Below, piece by piece: positions 28,148-37,607 of a stretch of 64,000 nt of DNA. The notes under the pieces were generated by a model. The model was not told where the DNA came from. It saw only the letters and a list, made by a program, of their open reading frames with translations, and did no database searches. Location: positions 5,955,501 through 6,019,500 of the forward strand of contig CP019636.1 in NCBI GenBank assembly GCA_002163975.1. Direction: 5' to 3'. Source of the DNA: Nostocales cyanobacterium HT-58-2 (GTDB lineage Bacteria; Cyanobacteriota; Cyanobacteriia; Cyanobacteriales; Nostocaceae). The position numbers and the translations under genes are program-made. Numbering within the stretch: position 1 is the first letter of the stretch; each line of letters begins with the position of its first letter.

Positions 28148-28748
28148 AAAGTTGCTAGCAACAGTGAGTTTTTACTCATCTGGGTTCAGCGTTCAGCACT
28201 CAGCTGAACGCTAAATTATTTTGATATATAAGTTTAATTTTATGGCTGCGTACGAAATGGAGGATGCTGCCTCCTATATGTTTTGCTTGTCAGCAATTCA
28301 GTGATAACTCGTTCTGCAGTAGAACTACCTAATGAGAGAGCAGTGATATTCTCCCTTTGAACTCTTTCAAAGTCATCTCACTAAAACTTGTGAAGTTGAA
28401 ATGGGTTTTAACGAATTGCTAAAGGTTTTAGGTATTTTTCTCTAATCAAGTAGCAGAAAAATTTTCGTTTTAGACCATAATTGAGTAAAATCTCCTTCAA
28501 GATTGTATCAAAAAAGCAGATACAGAAAATCTTAAATTAGGCTTTAAGATTTTCTTAAATAAAGTTGTGCCGCATACCAACTTTTCATTTTTTTTATTGT
28601 ATAGTAAGCGCAGAATAATTACGAAAAAGCTCAAGAAAATAAAGGTTCTTCTTGAGTTCACAAGCATTTACCTGTGTATTTTTCCAGTCAGTATATCTTT
28701 CTATTATCCCTTCATTACTAATACTATTCAGAAGGAAGTGGTGTATCT
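28148..28748. other. Intergenic region after dxr
   Basis: 600 bp. An AGCGTTCA/TGAACGCT hairpin (28188-28195, 28205-28212) lies 40 bp after dxr and may terminate it. The remainder is AT-rich; a stop-free frame at 28567-28764 looks non-coding. Confidence 0.5.
28188..28212 (+). terminator. Possible terminator after dxr
   Basis: 8-bp perfect arms AGCGTTCA and TGAACGCT with a 9-base loop, then AAATTATTTT. Confidence 0.5.
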
Positions 28749-28946
28749 ATGTTTGCTACCTTAATTGTGTCTTGGATTGTCTTTACTTTACTAGTAAAAG
28801 TCCTGAAAACAACTATAAAAACTGCATTTATTACTGCCACTGCTATTGTTTTACTGGATGCAGCTTTTGGTATTACTCCTCAAGACATTTGGCATCAAAT
28901 AATGCATATACCTCGAAATTATTCTCCAATAGTGAGGCTTAGATGA
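28749..28946 (+). CDS. Small membrane protein, conserved-looking, function unknown
   Basis: 65 residues. One long hydrophobic N-terminal stretch (MFATLIVSWIVFTLLVKVL) and a second (TAFITATAIVLLDAAFGI), then the motif GITPQDIWHQIMHIP. A purine-rich AGAAGGAAG site precedes the ATG by about 10 bp. I recall similar short cyanobacterial proteins ending in a G-I-x-PQD-W-x-I motif but cannot name a function. It stands alone, with its 3' end facing the thioesterase gene across a perfect hairpin. Confidence 0.65.
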   Translation: MFATLIVSWIVFTLLVKVLKTTIKTAFITATAIVLLDAAFGITPQDIWHQIMHIPRNYSPIVRLR

Positions 28947-28965
28947 TATTTTTGATTTTTAGAGT

Positions 28966-29008
28966 GTTAGTTGTTAGTTTCACCTTAAGACTTAAACTAA
29001 CAACTAAC
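28966..29008. terminator. Bidirectional terminator-like hairpin
   Basis: Perfect 15-bp arms GTTAGTTGTTAGTTT (28966-28980) and AAACTAACAACTAAC (28994-29008), between convergent genes. The arm sequence belongs to the TTAGTTGTTAG repeat family also seen near 4600 and 32220. Confidence 0.65.
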
Positions 29009-29024
29009 CACTAACTATCTATTA

Positions 29025-29525
29025 TTACCTATTTTTTGATGCGGAAAGCCGTGCTAAAGCGTCCTTGACAGTTGTAGGTAATTGACGCATGATTTTTCCT
29101 CTTTCACGATCTAGTGCTACTAAAGTCACTTGAGCAGTAAGATATAACTCTTGTCTATCTAATGATTCAATTGCATAATCCCAGTTGATGCGGACGCCAG
29201 TCACCTCAGCCATACGCGTTTTTACCACCGCTGCTTTACCTAATTGAAGAGGACGATGATAGCGAACCGAGAGTTCTACAACAGGTAAATCACAGCCCAA
29301 AGCGACCAAATCAGCGTATTCAATACCAATAGCTCGCAAGCATTCCACCCGCGCTTCTTCCAACCAAGTCAAGTAGGAACCGTGCCAGACAATACCTGCA
29401 TAGTCCGTTTGATGGGGGTTGACTCTTATAGGATATTCAAACCAATTTTCAAAGGAACTGCTAGCTGGAGTGTCAATGGCACTAGTTGGTTGAAGTTGTG
29501 GTTGGTGTGATTTTTCCTCTGACAT
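29025..29525 (-). CDS. Hot-dog fold acyl-CoA thioesterase (4HBT family)
   Basis: About 166 residues. The 4HBT core starts at FEYPIRVNPHQTDYAGIVWHGSYLTWLEEARVECL; the Asp in QTDYAGIVWHG matches the family's catalytic Asp. Cyanobacterial relatives include the 1,4-dihydroxy-2-naphthoyl-CoA thioesterase of phylloquinone synthesis, which is a plausible role here, but a general acyl-CoA thioesterase cannot be excluded. ATG at 29525 (MSEEKSHQ) is preferred to a GTG at 29561. The first 30 residues are low complexity and probably disordered. Confidence 0.85.
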   Translation of the reverse strand: MSEEKSHQPQLQPTSAIDTPASSSFENWFEYPIRVNPHQTDYAGIVWHGSYLTWLEEARVECLRAIGIEYADLVALGCDLPVVELSVRYHRPLQLGKAAVVKTRMAEVTGVRINWDYAIESLDRQELYLTAQVTLVALDRERGKIMRQLPTTVKDALARLSASKNR

Positions 29526-29561
29526 ATAAAAGTTTTTTGGAACTAAAGATAGATTTTCCAC

Positions 29562-29970
29562 ATCTGGAATAGCATAAAATTACACGTCTTGTGTAATTTA
29601 TTTAGCTCTCTCACCGAAAAAGTCCCAAGTTATGAGGAGCCAGCGCTGCTTTTCCAGGTTCAATCTTCCATTCCCTGGATTTTTTCCGTGGGGATTGCAT
29701 CAGAACTTAGGACTAAGCAGCACAACTTACTACAACTGCGGGAACTCTAACGCGGAGGAAAAAGGGCGGTTCCTTTATGCTGCGGAACCATGCACACCAG
29801 TCGCCACTCGCTTCTTAAACATTCAAAATATCAATTCAAAATTCACGCATTAAAGATTTTTTGAACTTTGAACTTTGAATTCCCCCGTTGCAAGAGCGTC
29901 TCCGCTACTGAGAAGGGGGTTGGGTTTGCTCCTCAGTAGTCATGAATTGCAGATACAGGGAGGTTTTTTT
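29562..29970. other. Repeat-bearing leader of the CHAT gene
   Basis: About 400 bp with no credible gene. It contains degenerate repeat sequence (GCGGAACCATGCACACC, near 29780; TTTGAACTTTGAACTTTGAA near 29858) of dispersed cyanobacterial type. Confidence 0.5.
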
Positions 29971-32055
29971 ATGCTCGTTCCTAATCGATATTTCAGTATT
30001 GTTTTCATGGTGCTGATGTCTCTGGATTCTGGAATGGCGTTCCCAACAACTCGTCCAGTGACTGCAGATGCAAGAGCACAGCTAAATACCAGAAAAACTG
30101 CTCAAGTTTCACCCCAAAACAATAAACAATTTCAAGTCAAGCGGCTCAATCAACAGGGTATTAAACTATCAGAGCAAAGAAAGTTTGCAGAAGCATTGCA
30201 GATATTAGAAAAAGCGTTAGCCATGAGCCAAGAAAATGAAGAACGCTCTGTTTATGCTGCAACACTCAATAATATTGGCAGAGTTTACCAAAATCAAGGT
30301 CAATATTCGCAAGCTCTCAAATCTTATCTGCAAGCCTTACGCATTAACAAAGAGCTCCAGCTTGAAGAAAAAACTCCGGGGCAAGCTCACATTGCTTTGG
30401 GCAAAACCTACAGCAATTTGGGTTACCTATTTGAGCGACTTAAAAAACCAGAGTTAGCAATTTTCTTCTACAAGCATTGCGTTATCAACCGTGAGAAAGT
30501 TCGTCTCAACCCAGCAGCGTTTTCTGTGCCACAAATAGAAGCCTATAACCTGAGTGTTGCTCAGACTTACCGTACTTTAGGTAAAGCGTTACTCAAAAGT
30601 AGGCGTGTAGGGGAAGCGCAACGGATCATGGATTTGGTGAAGGTGGAAGAACTCGAAGAGTATCTCCATAACGTGCAGGGTAATCAACAGACTGCTAAAG
30701 GTATTGAAATTGTGCCAGCAGAACGAAAAGTGAAACAGGAGATGGAAAAAACTTTGGGTGATACTGTTACACTAGGTAAAAAACTGGAAACCCTGCGCCA
30801 AATTCCTCCCCAAAAGCGGACACCCCAACAAAAACAGCAAATTCAGGAATTGGTGGCGATTCAGCAGAAAATTTTAGATAAATTTTATGATTTCATCTCC
30901 AGTCCTGCAGTCATGGCACAGGTAGAACAACTTAGTCGCACTGCTAGGCAACAAAATTTGGATTTAGAAAGCCTCAATGCAGTTCGAGATAATTTAGCAC
31001 GACTCCCAGAAAAATCCGTCCTGCTTTATCCACTGGTTCTAAAAGATAGTTTAGAGTTAATCTTGGTCACTCCTGAATCTCCGCCTATTCACCGTACTGT
31101 TGCTGTCAAACGAGAAAAACTCTACCAAACAATTGCTGCTTTTCGCCAAGCCTTACAAGATCCGAGTCAAAATGCCAAACAGCCTGCACGCCAGCTATAT
31201 GAATGGTTAATCAAACCTATAGAAAATGACCTCAAGCAAGCAGGGACACAAACTCTCATTTACTCTCCAGATGACCAGTTACGCTACATTCCCATCTCCG
31301 CTGTGTATGATGGCAAGCAGTGGCTTGTGGAACGCTTCGGGGTGAATTACATTACTGCAGCTAGCTTGACTAACTTTAACACCCCAAGGGAATCTAAGAT
31401 GCGTGTTTTAGCTGCTGCCTTTACCAAAGGGAGTTATAACGTCAAAGTCGCTAATCGTCAGCTGACTTATTCTGGCTTACCCTTTGCAGAACGGGAGGTG
31501 GAACTTTTAGCAGCGACTGTTCCGGGAACAACGAAAATTTTAGATGACGCCTTTAGCCCTGAGACGACCGTGCCGCAAATGGATGATTATACAATTGTTC
31601 ATCTGGCAACTCATGCAGCGTTTGTTGTAGGTAAGCCAGAAGATTCCTTTATCCTGTTTGGGAATGGCGATCGCGCTAACCTCCGAGATGTTGCGACCTG
31701 GTCTTTACCCCGTGTAGATTTGGTCGTGTTGAGTGCTTGTGAAACCGGTTTAGGTGGAAACTTAGGGAACGGAGAAGAAATTCTTGGCTTTGGTTACCAG
31801 ATTCAAAAAACTGGCGCTCGGTCTGCTATTGCCTCATTGTGGGCTGTAGATGACGGCGGTACCCAGTCTTTCATGAGTTCTTTCTATGCCTTGCTGCCTT
31901 CAAGAAAGTTGACAAAAGCTCAAGCCTTACGACAAGCCCAAATTGCCTTAATTACAGGAAATACACCTGCATCTGCTTCACAGCAAGGCATCGGTGCTAC
32001 CCTCTCTCACCCTTACTATTGGGCACCGTTTATTCTCATTGGGAATGGTTTGTAA
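29971..32055 (+). CDS. TPR-CHAT domain protein
   Basis: 694 residues. A hydrophobic N-terminus (YFSIVFMVLMSLDSGMA) looks like a signal peptide. TPR repeats fill roughly residues 45-220 (NQQGIKLSEQRKFAEALQIL; NNIGRVYQNQGQYSQALKSY). A C-terminal caspase-like CHAT domain (about 380-694) has the His-Cys dyad in VHLATHAAF and LSACETGLGG and the terminal HPYYWAPFILIGNG. CHAT proteins are cysteine proteases or protease-like; several act in prokaryotic cell-death or defence systems, but stand-alone cyanobacterial TPR-CHAT proteins are mostly uncharacterised. The start is ATG at 29971, set by AGGGAGG 7 bp upstream, not the open frame's 29875. Confidence 0.9.
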   Translation: MLVPNRYFSIVFMVLMSLDSGMAFPTTRPVTADARAQLNTRKTAQVSPQNNKQFQVKRLNQQGIKLSEQRKFAEALQILEKALAMSQENEERSVYAATLNNIGRVYQNQGQYSQALKSYLQALRINKELQLEEKTPGQAHIALGKTYSNLGYLFERLKKPELAIFFYKHCVINREKVRLNPAAFSVPQIEAYNLSVAQTYRTLGKALLKSRRVGEAQRIMDLVKVEELEEYLHNVQGNQQTAKGIEIVPAERKVKQEMEKTLGDTVTLGKKLETLRQIPPQKRTPQQKQQIQELVAIQQKILDKFYDFISSPAVMAQVEQLSRTARQQNLDLESLNAVRDNLARLPEKSVLLYPLVLKDSLELILVTPESPPIHRTVAVKREKLYQTIAAFRQALQDPSQNAKQPARQLYEWLIKPIENDLKQAGTQTLIYSPDDQLRYIPISAVYDGKQWLVERFGVNYITAASLTNFNTPRESKMRVLAAAFTKGSYNVKVANRQLTYSGLPFAEREVELLAATVPGTTKILDDAFSPETTVPQMDDYTIVHLATHAAFVVGKPEDSFILFGNGDRANLRDVATWSLPRVDLVVLSACETGLGGNLGNGEEILGFGYQIQKTGARSAIASLWAVDDGGTQSFMSSFYALLPSRKLTKAQALRQAQIALITGNTPASASQQGIGATLSHPYYWAPFILIGNGL

Positions 32056-32291
32056 TTCTTTTAGCTTGCCGCCTGCTCTACATTGACACTCTAGTGACAA
32101 TTGTTAAGCTCTATGGAAAATCAATAGATTTTATGTGGCACTACTATTGTCAAAATGGCAATTGTCAAAATGGCAACAATGTCAACTAGATTTGAAATAA
32201 CCTTTTGAAGTTATGAGTTACGAGTTATGAGTTACTAGTTACGATTTTTTAACTGCTAACTTTTAACTCTAAACTCCTAACTTTTTAGTCT

Positions 32292-32636
32292 CTAACACCG
32301 CTTGGCTAAAGTTTTATTTCCTACGCTGGTTTGCATGGGATGCTTGACTATATTGGCAAGTTCCTGTAGCTGATTGACTGCTTCTGCACCCTCTAACTTC
32401 ATTAACTCGCGATCATCTCGCATCTCCGTCCAAGTGATCCCGTAGTCAGAGACTAAAAACCGAATCAAGTGGTTTTCTCCCAAACTTACCATAAACGAAG
32501 CGCTGTTCATCTGATCCCCGCAGGTGTAGCAGGATGCAGGATACCCGCGCCTTTCCAGGACAGTTGCTAAGGCTTGCAAGTTCATGACTAGGTCCTGGAC
32601 GAATTGACGATGTTGTTGTGCTAATCTCAGAAACAC
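32292..32636 (-). CDS. DUF1815 family protein
   Basis: 114 residues, cyanobacteria-specific DUF1815. Strongly conserved stretches include LAQQHRQFVQDLVMNLQALA, SCYTCGDQMNSASFMVSLG and FLVSDYGITWTEMRDDREL. It has a CYTC pair that could bind metal or form a disulfide; no function is established. The start is GTG at 32636, fixed by GGAGG 6 bp upstream. Soluble, no signal. It follows the CHAT gene in convergent orientation across TTATGAGTTA-type repeats (32210-32245). Confidence 0.9.
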   Translation of the reverse strand: MFLRLAQQHRQFVQDLVMNLQALATVLERRGYPASCYTCGDQMNSASFMVSLGENHLIRFLVSDYGITWTEMRDDRELMKLEGAEAVNQLQELANIVKHPMQTSVGNKTLAKRC

Positions 32637-33580
32637 TTTTTCCCTCCAAACACCACAGTTATTTGAGTTGCTTTTATATTTTCTTTAGATTCTTGCCACA
32701 ACTGGTATTGTAAACTATTCATTACAATTCACAGATACATAAATACTCATGAAATGGCTACCTAGCTTAGAGTAGTCCATATAGTTTTTGCGTGTCGTAT
32801 CAAAGTATTCAGTTTGTAGACTTAAAATATCGGACAGAAGTGCCAAACTTTATGTTGTCTTTACAGGGTTCTGTCAGGGCAGATGTGCGTTAAACAATCC
32901 GCTTTAAGAGTAACTCATCTTTGGTACAAGTCAACTCTAGAAAATACCGATATTTCATTTTTATCGGCTACTTGTAGGTAAACTTGCGATCCTTCTTTAC
33001 TATAAGCCAATTGCAGGTCTTTTAAGACTGTTGAACCACGTAGTCATTTTGTAAAAAGAGTAACATTAAGAATGAGTGTAAAATTTTGAGCTATTTACAC
33101 CAACTTCTCTAGGTATTGTGGCAAAACTGGTAGATGACCCTGGCAGTTTGAAATTCTTGATTGGGATTGGTAATAGGGTTCACAGCGACTATCTGTACAG
33201 AAAGATTTCCAAATCCACAATCTCAAGTGTAAAACTCAAATCGTTTGACTTAACACTGACGATAACGGAACTAAAGATAACCATGTTGCCATTTCGGCAG
33301 ATATTTTCATCACAGTGCTTGAGTTATCTATTTATACTTGATTGAAGAAAAACCCAAGAGAATTACGAACGGCTTTTTGAATAGTGCAAAGCCTCATAAA
33401 GTATGACAAAGCGTTGATAAAGATATGTTTTGTACATATAATTTAATTTAATAACTTTAATAAGTATACTCTATAGAGTAGATTCAATATAAGTAATAGT
33501 AAATAAATTAACAAATAAGAAACAAAAACAGCCTGGGTAACCTAGGCTGTTTTGTGTAGGGAAATTATCTCAGCTTGGGT
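32637..33580. other. Long intergenic region
   Basis: About 940 bp. The right end carries the DUF2839 terminator. A GTG-started frame at 33118-33345 encodes 75 unremarkable residues and is probably chance. No tRNA seen. Confidence 0.5.
33524..33556 (-). terminator. Terminator after DUF2839 gene
   Basis: AAAACAGCCTGGGT (33525-33538) pairs with CCTAGGCTGTTTT (33541-33553), giving a long stem with a very short loop. On the minus strand it is followed by TTTTTGTT. Confidence 0.8.
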
Positions 33581-33796
33581 TTAGACAACTTGCCACCAAC
33601 CGAAAGCTGGACCGATGAAACGAACTGTCACCCAAGCTACGACCAAACCGCCGATCCCAACCCAAGTAATGCGAGTTGACAATTGTACAAGTTTTTCTGC
33701 TTGGGTTTTGGAGACAGGAACCCAGGGTAAGATTCTAGTGTTATCTTTACCGTATTTGTCTCCCAATACCGCTTTACGACGCTTTGCTTCGCCCAT
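33581..33796 (-). CDS. DUF2839 family small membrane protein
   Basis: 71 residues. The start MGEAKRRKAVLGDKYG is the family hallmark, followed by ILPWVPVSKTQAEKLVQLSTRITW and one membrane span (VGIGGLVVAWVTVRFIGPAFGWW). DUF2839 occurs widely in cyanobacteria, function unknown. ATG at 33796. It stands alone with its own terminator. Confidence 0.92.
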   Translation of the reverse strand: MGEAKRRKAVLGDKYGKDNTRILPWVPVSKTQAEKLVQLSTRITWVGIGGLVVAWVTVRFIGPAFGWWQVV

Positions 33797-34189
33797 AGTG
33801 TTAAAATAAATCCTTGCTAGGCTGATGATAGCGTTTGCTTAGAGACATAAGCTCAAAAATACTCAATACTTTAAACTCAAAAGTCACCCCTTCAAGGAAT
33901 TCAAAATTATTAATTCAAGAAATAATTTTGAATTTGAGCTTATACCATTTCACGAAATGCTTGATACAAATGATTGGTCTTTAATTATTTTCCCCTGCTC
34001 CCTGCTCCCTCTGCTCCCTCTGCTCCCCCTGCTGCCTATTTGTATCAATCTTAAGGTGAAACGGTATTAGGGAAAGGTTTGGGGCAAAGACGCCTTTTTC
34101 CTCGCACCCTTGGGGTGACGTTCAAAAGCTTCACGACCGCTTGTGAGTCGTTGGAAGGGGTTACAATTACACTGTCCTGCTACTCTTGA
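33797..34189. other. Intergenic region containing a fold-back element
   Basis: Holds the 126-bp inverted-repeat element described separately and a GGTGACGTTC...GGAAGGGG stretch near the helicase-like 3' end. No gene. Confidence 0.6.
33942..34067. repeat. Fold-back element with CTGCTCC tandem core
   Basis: 30-bp terminal inverted repeats, 24 of 30 positions matching: ATACCATTTCACG...TTGATACAAAT at 33942-33971 and its inverted partner at 34038-34067. The centre (about 33994-34034) consists of repeated CCCTGCTCCCTCTGCTCCC units. The layout fits a miniature non-autonomous element. Confidence 0.7.
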
Positions 34190-35749
34190 TTAAGCTGAAT
34201 CTTCTTCTCTGACAGAAGAAAACAGATTGGGATCGAGGTAATTAATGCGTGCCAAGGGACTGAGGGCAGCCAAAACTTGAGCACCGTAGCTACGGTTAAT
34301 CACACGGCTATCAAGCAAAGCAACGATGCCTTTACTTTCCCGCAATGGGGCGATCGCCCGTTGCAATTCGTTCATAGCGATTGGCAACAAGTACAAACGG
34401 AACCAATCTTGATGCAGGCGCTTATAGTGTGCCACTCGGCCTGCTACTAAAGGATTTTCTAGAGATGGCAGTGGTAAAGTCGCAATGACCAAAAGCTGAG
34501 GAGCAGGCAAAACCTTTTGATGCTCCCGCCAAAATTCCCAACCGCTTACCAAAATCCCATTTTCATCCAAACAAGTTGTTTCCACCTGCACCCGTGAACC
34601 AAACTCGGAGGCAAGAATTGTCCCCACTTGAGCTTTCAGCGGCACATCTCCCACGAGGATCACTGTCAATCCTGGTGCTGTCGCACTTAAGCACACTAGA
34701 GTCAAAACTTTGTGAATAAACGCTGCTTGAAACTCTGGCGTATTGGGTAGGGGCAACTGGTAAGGTATGTACAATTGAATAGCTTCTGTTTGGCTATCTG
34801 AGGAAAACTTGAGGCAAGTTAAGTCGTCTTCCAGCCCCAGACGCTGGCGGAATAGAGGGGCTTCAGTTTCTGGTTCTAACGCACTGCCAATAAGTACCAC
34901 AGGCTGGCGCTGCCAAATGGGCGATAGTATTTTTCCTAATTCAATCGGGGCACACTGCAAAGAAAATAAACCTTGACGACGGGCAATAGTTGCCCATAGA
35001 AGGGATGAGGGAGATAAGGGAGAGAGATTGTCGTTTCTGTGTTGAAATTGCTGCCAGAATCGTTTCCAGGTATCAGGCAGGCTGGATATATCTAAAGCCG
35101 AATACAGATGACTCAAAACCTCTTCTTCTGCCTGAGAAATGAGATAACATTCGTAGGGATTTGCAGGGTGTTTGAAGAGTTCGTATGTGAGTTGTGCCCG
35201 TGCAGAACGAATGACTTCAGCTTGGATTGGGCAAGCAAGCATGAGTTGCTCCCAGTCATGTGCTTCCAAGCTGACTGTGAGTTCTTGACGCACCCAATCT
35301 TCTAAATCATCCACTCCATCAATAATTGTGGGAATGCCACTAGGAAAATTCTCACCAGAAGCAAGCTGCGCTTTGAACCAAGCTGCCGGAGAGATGAGAA
35401 GGAGCCCTTGGAATTCATCACCAGGCCAAGTCTCCCCTGTTCTAATTGCTTTGTTGACTTGCAACCACTGCTGTAGGCGGGGTATTTCCACTTTCGTCAG
35501 TCGTTGCTGTACGGATGGTGGGGCAACAATAATCACAGGACCGTGCCACATCAATGCCGATGCAACAAAGCTAGTGCGATACCGCCCTTGATAGCCGCAA
35601 GCTGCCCCGACTTGAATAAGGGCGCTACGTCCCAGGCGCAAGGCGCGAGCCACCAACCGTGCCATTGTCAAGTGATGTGGCCACGAAGGGAAACCCGCCT
35701 GCGATCGCAGGAAGTTATGTAGTGACAAATGAACTTCTGCTTCAATCAC
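34190..35749 (-). CDS. DinG/XPD-like helicase homologue with degenerate ATPase motifs
   Basis: 519 residues. The N-terminal part (RSQAGFPSWPHHLTMARLVARAL, then ALIQVGAACGYQGRYRTSFVASAL) corresponds to the Q-motif/Walker A region of DinG-type helicases but lacks GKT/S. The expected DEAH box is replaced by PTIIDGVDDLEDW. The C-terminal part, ending in GIVALLDSRVINRSYGAQVLAAL, matches motif VI of the helicase C-terminal domain. I infer a cyanobacterial subfamily whose ATPase site has diverged or been lost, perhaps a structural or regulatory DNA-binding protein. Start ATG at 35749. Confidence 0.7.
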   Translation of the reverse strand: MIEAEVHLSLHNFLRSQAGFPSWPHHLTMARLVARALRLGRSALIQVGAACGYQGRYRTSFVASALMWHGPVIIVAPPSVQQRLTKVEIPRLQQWLQVNKAIRTGETWPGDEFQGLLLISPAAWFKAQLASGENFPSGIPTIIDGVDDLEDWVRQELTVSLEAHDWEQLMLACPIQAEVIRSARAQLTYELFKHPANPYECYLISQAEEEVLSHLYSALDISSLPDTWKRFWQQFQHRNDNLSPLSPSSLLWATIARRQGLFSLQCAPIELGKILSPIWQRQPVVLIGSALEPETEAPLFRQRLGLEDDLTCLKFSSDSQTEAIQLYIPYQLPLPNTPEFQAAFIHKVLTLVCLSATAPGLTVILVGDVPLKAQVGTILASEFGSRVQVETTCLDENGILVSGWEFWREHQKVLPAPQLLVIATLPLPSLENPLVAGRVAHYKRLHQDWFRLYLLPIAMNELQRAIAPLRESKGIVALLDSRVINRSYGAQVLAALSPLARINYLDPNLFSSVREEDSA

Positions 35750-35950
35750 ACGCTTTTAATCCCATAAAAAGTGATTTTTTACTTGCTTTTAGCCCCATTA
35801 CTATTATGTTGTCAGTTTCAGAAGTTAGTTCTTATGTGTTAGTTATTGGTTGTTTGTTGTTACTGAGCCAGTGCTTTGCAATGAGTCTAGGGCTGCTGGA
35901 GAGCGCTAGCTCAGGACTACAAACTAACTAGTCACCATATTCCCTGACTT

Positions 35951-36922
35951 ATGCCAACTTACACAGGAATTTCCAGCGAAGCCTTTAGGCATCCTCTGGA
36001 TCGCCAAGCCGAACAAGCCTTACGCAGTTTACCAGGATTTGATTTTATCGCCCGTAAATTTGTGGAATTTTTCGTAGAACGCCCCCAGTTAGTCTATTTA
36101 ATGGGCAACACCATCCAAGTTGGGCCACGCCAATATTCCACTGTTTACCAAATGTTTCGGGAATGTGTCCGGGATTTGGATATTTACCCAGAACCTGCAC
36201 TGTTTGTTGAGCAAAATCCTCTAGCAAATAGCTATGCGCTGGGGCAAGAGCATCCTTACATAGTTATAAATACAGGGATCTTAGATTTGCTAAGCGAAAC
36301 CGAAATTAGGGCGGTGCTAGCCCATGAGCTGGGGCATATTAAATGTGGTCATACTATTTTAATTCAAATGGCGATATGGGCAATGAGTGCTGCTTCTGCG
36401 ATAGGAGAATTCACCTTTGGTATAGGTAATTTTGTCACTCAAGGTTTAATTTACGCTTTTTATGAATGGCGGCGTAAAGCCGAGTTATCAGCAGACCGCG
36501 CTGCTTTATTGGTAACGGATGACTTGAACACCGTGATGACTTCTATGATGAAAGTCTCTGGAGGCAGCATGAAATTTGCTAACGAATGCAGTTTACAAGA
36601 GTTTATCCGTCAGTCAGAAGAATACCAAGCACTTGATGCGGACGGACTGAATCAAATATACAAATTTTTGATTTATAATGGAGCTCGTGGTACAATGTTG
36701 AGCCATCCTTTCGCTGTGGAACGCATACACTACCTGCGAGAGTGGGCACAATCAGAAGAATATCAGCAAATCAAGAAAGGGAATTATCAGCGAGCAACTG
36801 CTGCGGGAGCAGTCAATGTCGAAGCACAGACTGCCCAACAAGAAGAAGTAGAAGCCTTGCGCCGACAAATTGAAGAATTACAAAGAGAAATGGATCGTAT
36901 TAAAAAACCTGAGTCCAAGTAG
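35951..36922 (+). CDS. M48 family metallopeptidase
   Basis: 323 residues. The zinc motif is AHELGHIKCGH (HExxH, around residue 130), with a third ligand probably the Glu in RRKAELSADRAALL. A hydrophobic stretch follows HExxH (MAIWAMSAASAIGEFTFGIG). The C-terminal 50 residues are a charged coiled coil (EEVEALRRQIEELQREMD). Members act in protein quality control at or near membranes; this cyanobacterial subgroup has no confirmed substrate. ATG at 35951. An adjacent hairpin follows. Confidence 0.9.
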   Translation: MPTYTGISSEAFRHPLDRQAEQALRSLPGFDFIARKFVEFFVERPQLVYLMGNTIQVGPRQYSTVYQMFRECVRDLDIYPEPALFVEQNPLANSYALGQEHPYIVINTGILDLLSETEIRAVLAHELGHIKCGHTILIQMAIWAMSAASAIGEFTFGIGNFVTQGLIYAFYEWRRKAELSADRAALLVTDDLNTVMTSMMKVSGGSMKFANECSLQEFIRQSEEYQALDADGLNQIYKFLIYNGARGTMLSHPFAVERIHYLREWAQSEEYQQIKKGNYQRATAAGAVNVEAQTAQQEEVEALRRQIEELQREMDRIKKPESK

Positions 36923-36955
36923 GGGTTTGATATACTTAGAAATTTCTAGGATAAA

Positions 36956-36981
36956 GCCCCCAATCCTCTAGAATTGGGGGG
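36956..36981. terminator. Hairpin between M48 and DUF2283 genes
   Basis: GCCCCCAAT pairs with ATTGGGGG (36973-36980) around CCTCTAGA, between convergent genes. There is no T-run, so it is a terminator candidate only. Confidence 0.5.
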
Positions 36982-37043
36982 TGAAAGGCTCAATGATTTC
37001 AAAAGCCCAGGATGAGACAGATATACACCAGAAAACGCCTAGA

Positions 37044-37283
37044 TTATGCAGTAGGTACGAAGTGAAAATCTGCCAAGAGTGGCAGTTCCAAAAGGGGTTT
37101 CTCGGATAGCCTTTCGGAAAAGAACAGAATTTCCAGATTCTCAATTGCACCTGTAGTGGGGTTGAGACGAGCAATCACCCCGTACTCAATTTCTGCTGGT
37201 TCTTGCTCTGGGTATGGAGGAAGTTTGTTGATATACAAAGTGTCAGCAGAGCGATCGTATTCAAAGTGTAACTTTGCGTGCAT
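37044..37283 (-). CDS. DUF2283 family protein
   Basis: 79 residues beginning MHAKLHFEYDRSADTLYIN, the typical DUF2283 start (compare Y-D-x-x-A-D-x-L-Y), with EYGVIARLNPTTGAIENLEIL. It is a small soluble all-beta protein of unknown role, widespread in cyanobacteria. The open frame extends upstream to 37415, but the family begins at the Met at 37283, preceded by a purine stretch AAAAGAAA. Confidence 0.85.
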   Translation of the reverse strand: MHAKLHFEYDRSADTLYINKLPPYPEQEPAEIEYGVIARLNPTTGAIENLEILFFSERLSEKPLLELPLLADFHFVPTA

Positions 37284-37607
37284 ATAATTTCTTTTGCTGC
37301 ATTTTCTTGGTGATGTCAGCTGGCAAGAGCTTATGCTGCTGTTTATAGCAGTAGACGCTAGGGTCACTTTGTACGCTCTAAACAGTAAAACTGCTTTGTG
37401 ATGATAAAAGCTCAAAAATTGACTGGCGCAGTGATTCGCTTGGTGGCTTATTGGGTATCAAAGGAAAAGAGCAAAAATCAATAACAGACAAAAATTAATA
37501 ACAGAGAATGTGCCGCTGCTAGTTTTTAGTTTATCGTCTGACAAAGCTACAGCGACTCTTACAATTACATACAATAATGAAGTCTTGCCCTATTTAGTTC
37601 GTCAACC

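Noticed and set aside
33118..33345. 75-residue GTG-started frame
   Set aside because: No Shine-Dalgarno, no motif, AT-rich neighbourhood; looks like chance.
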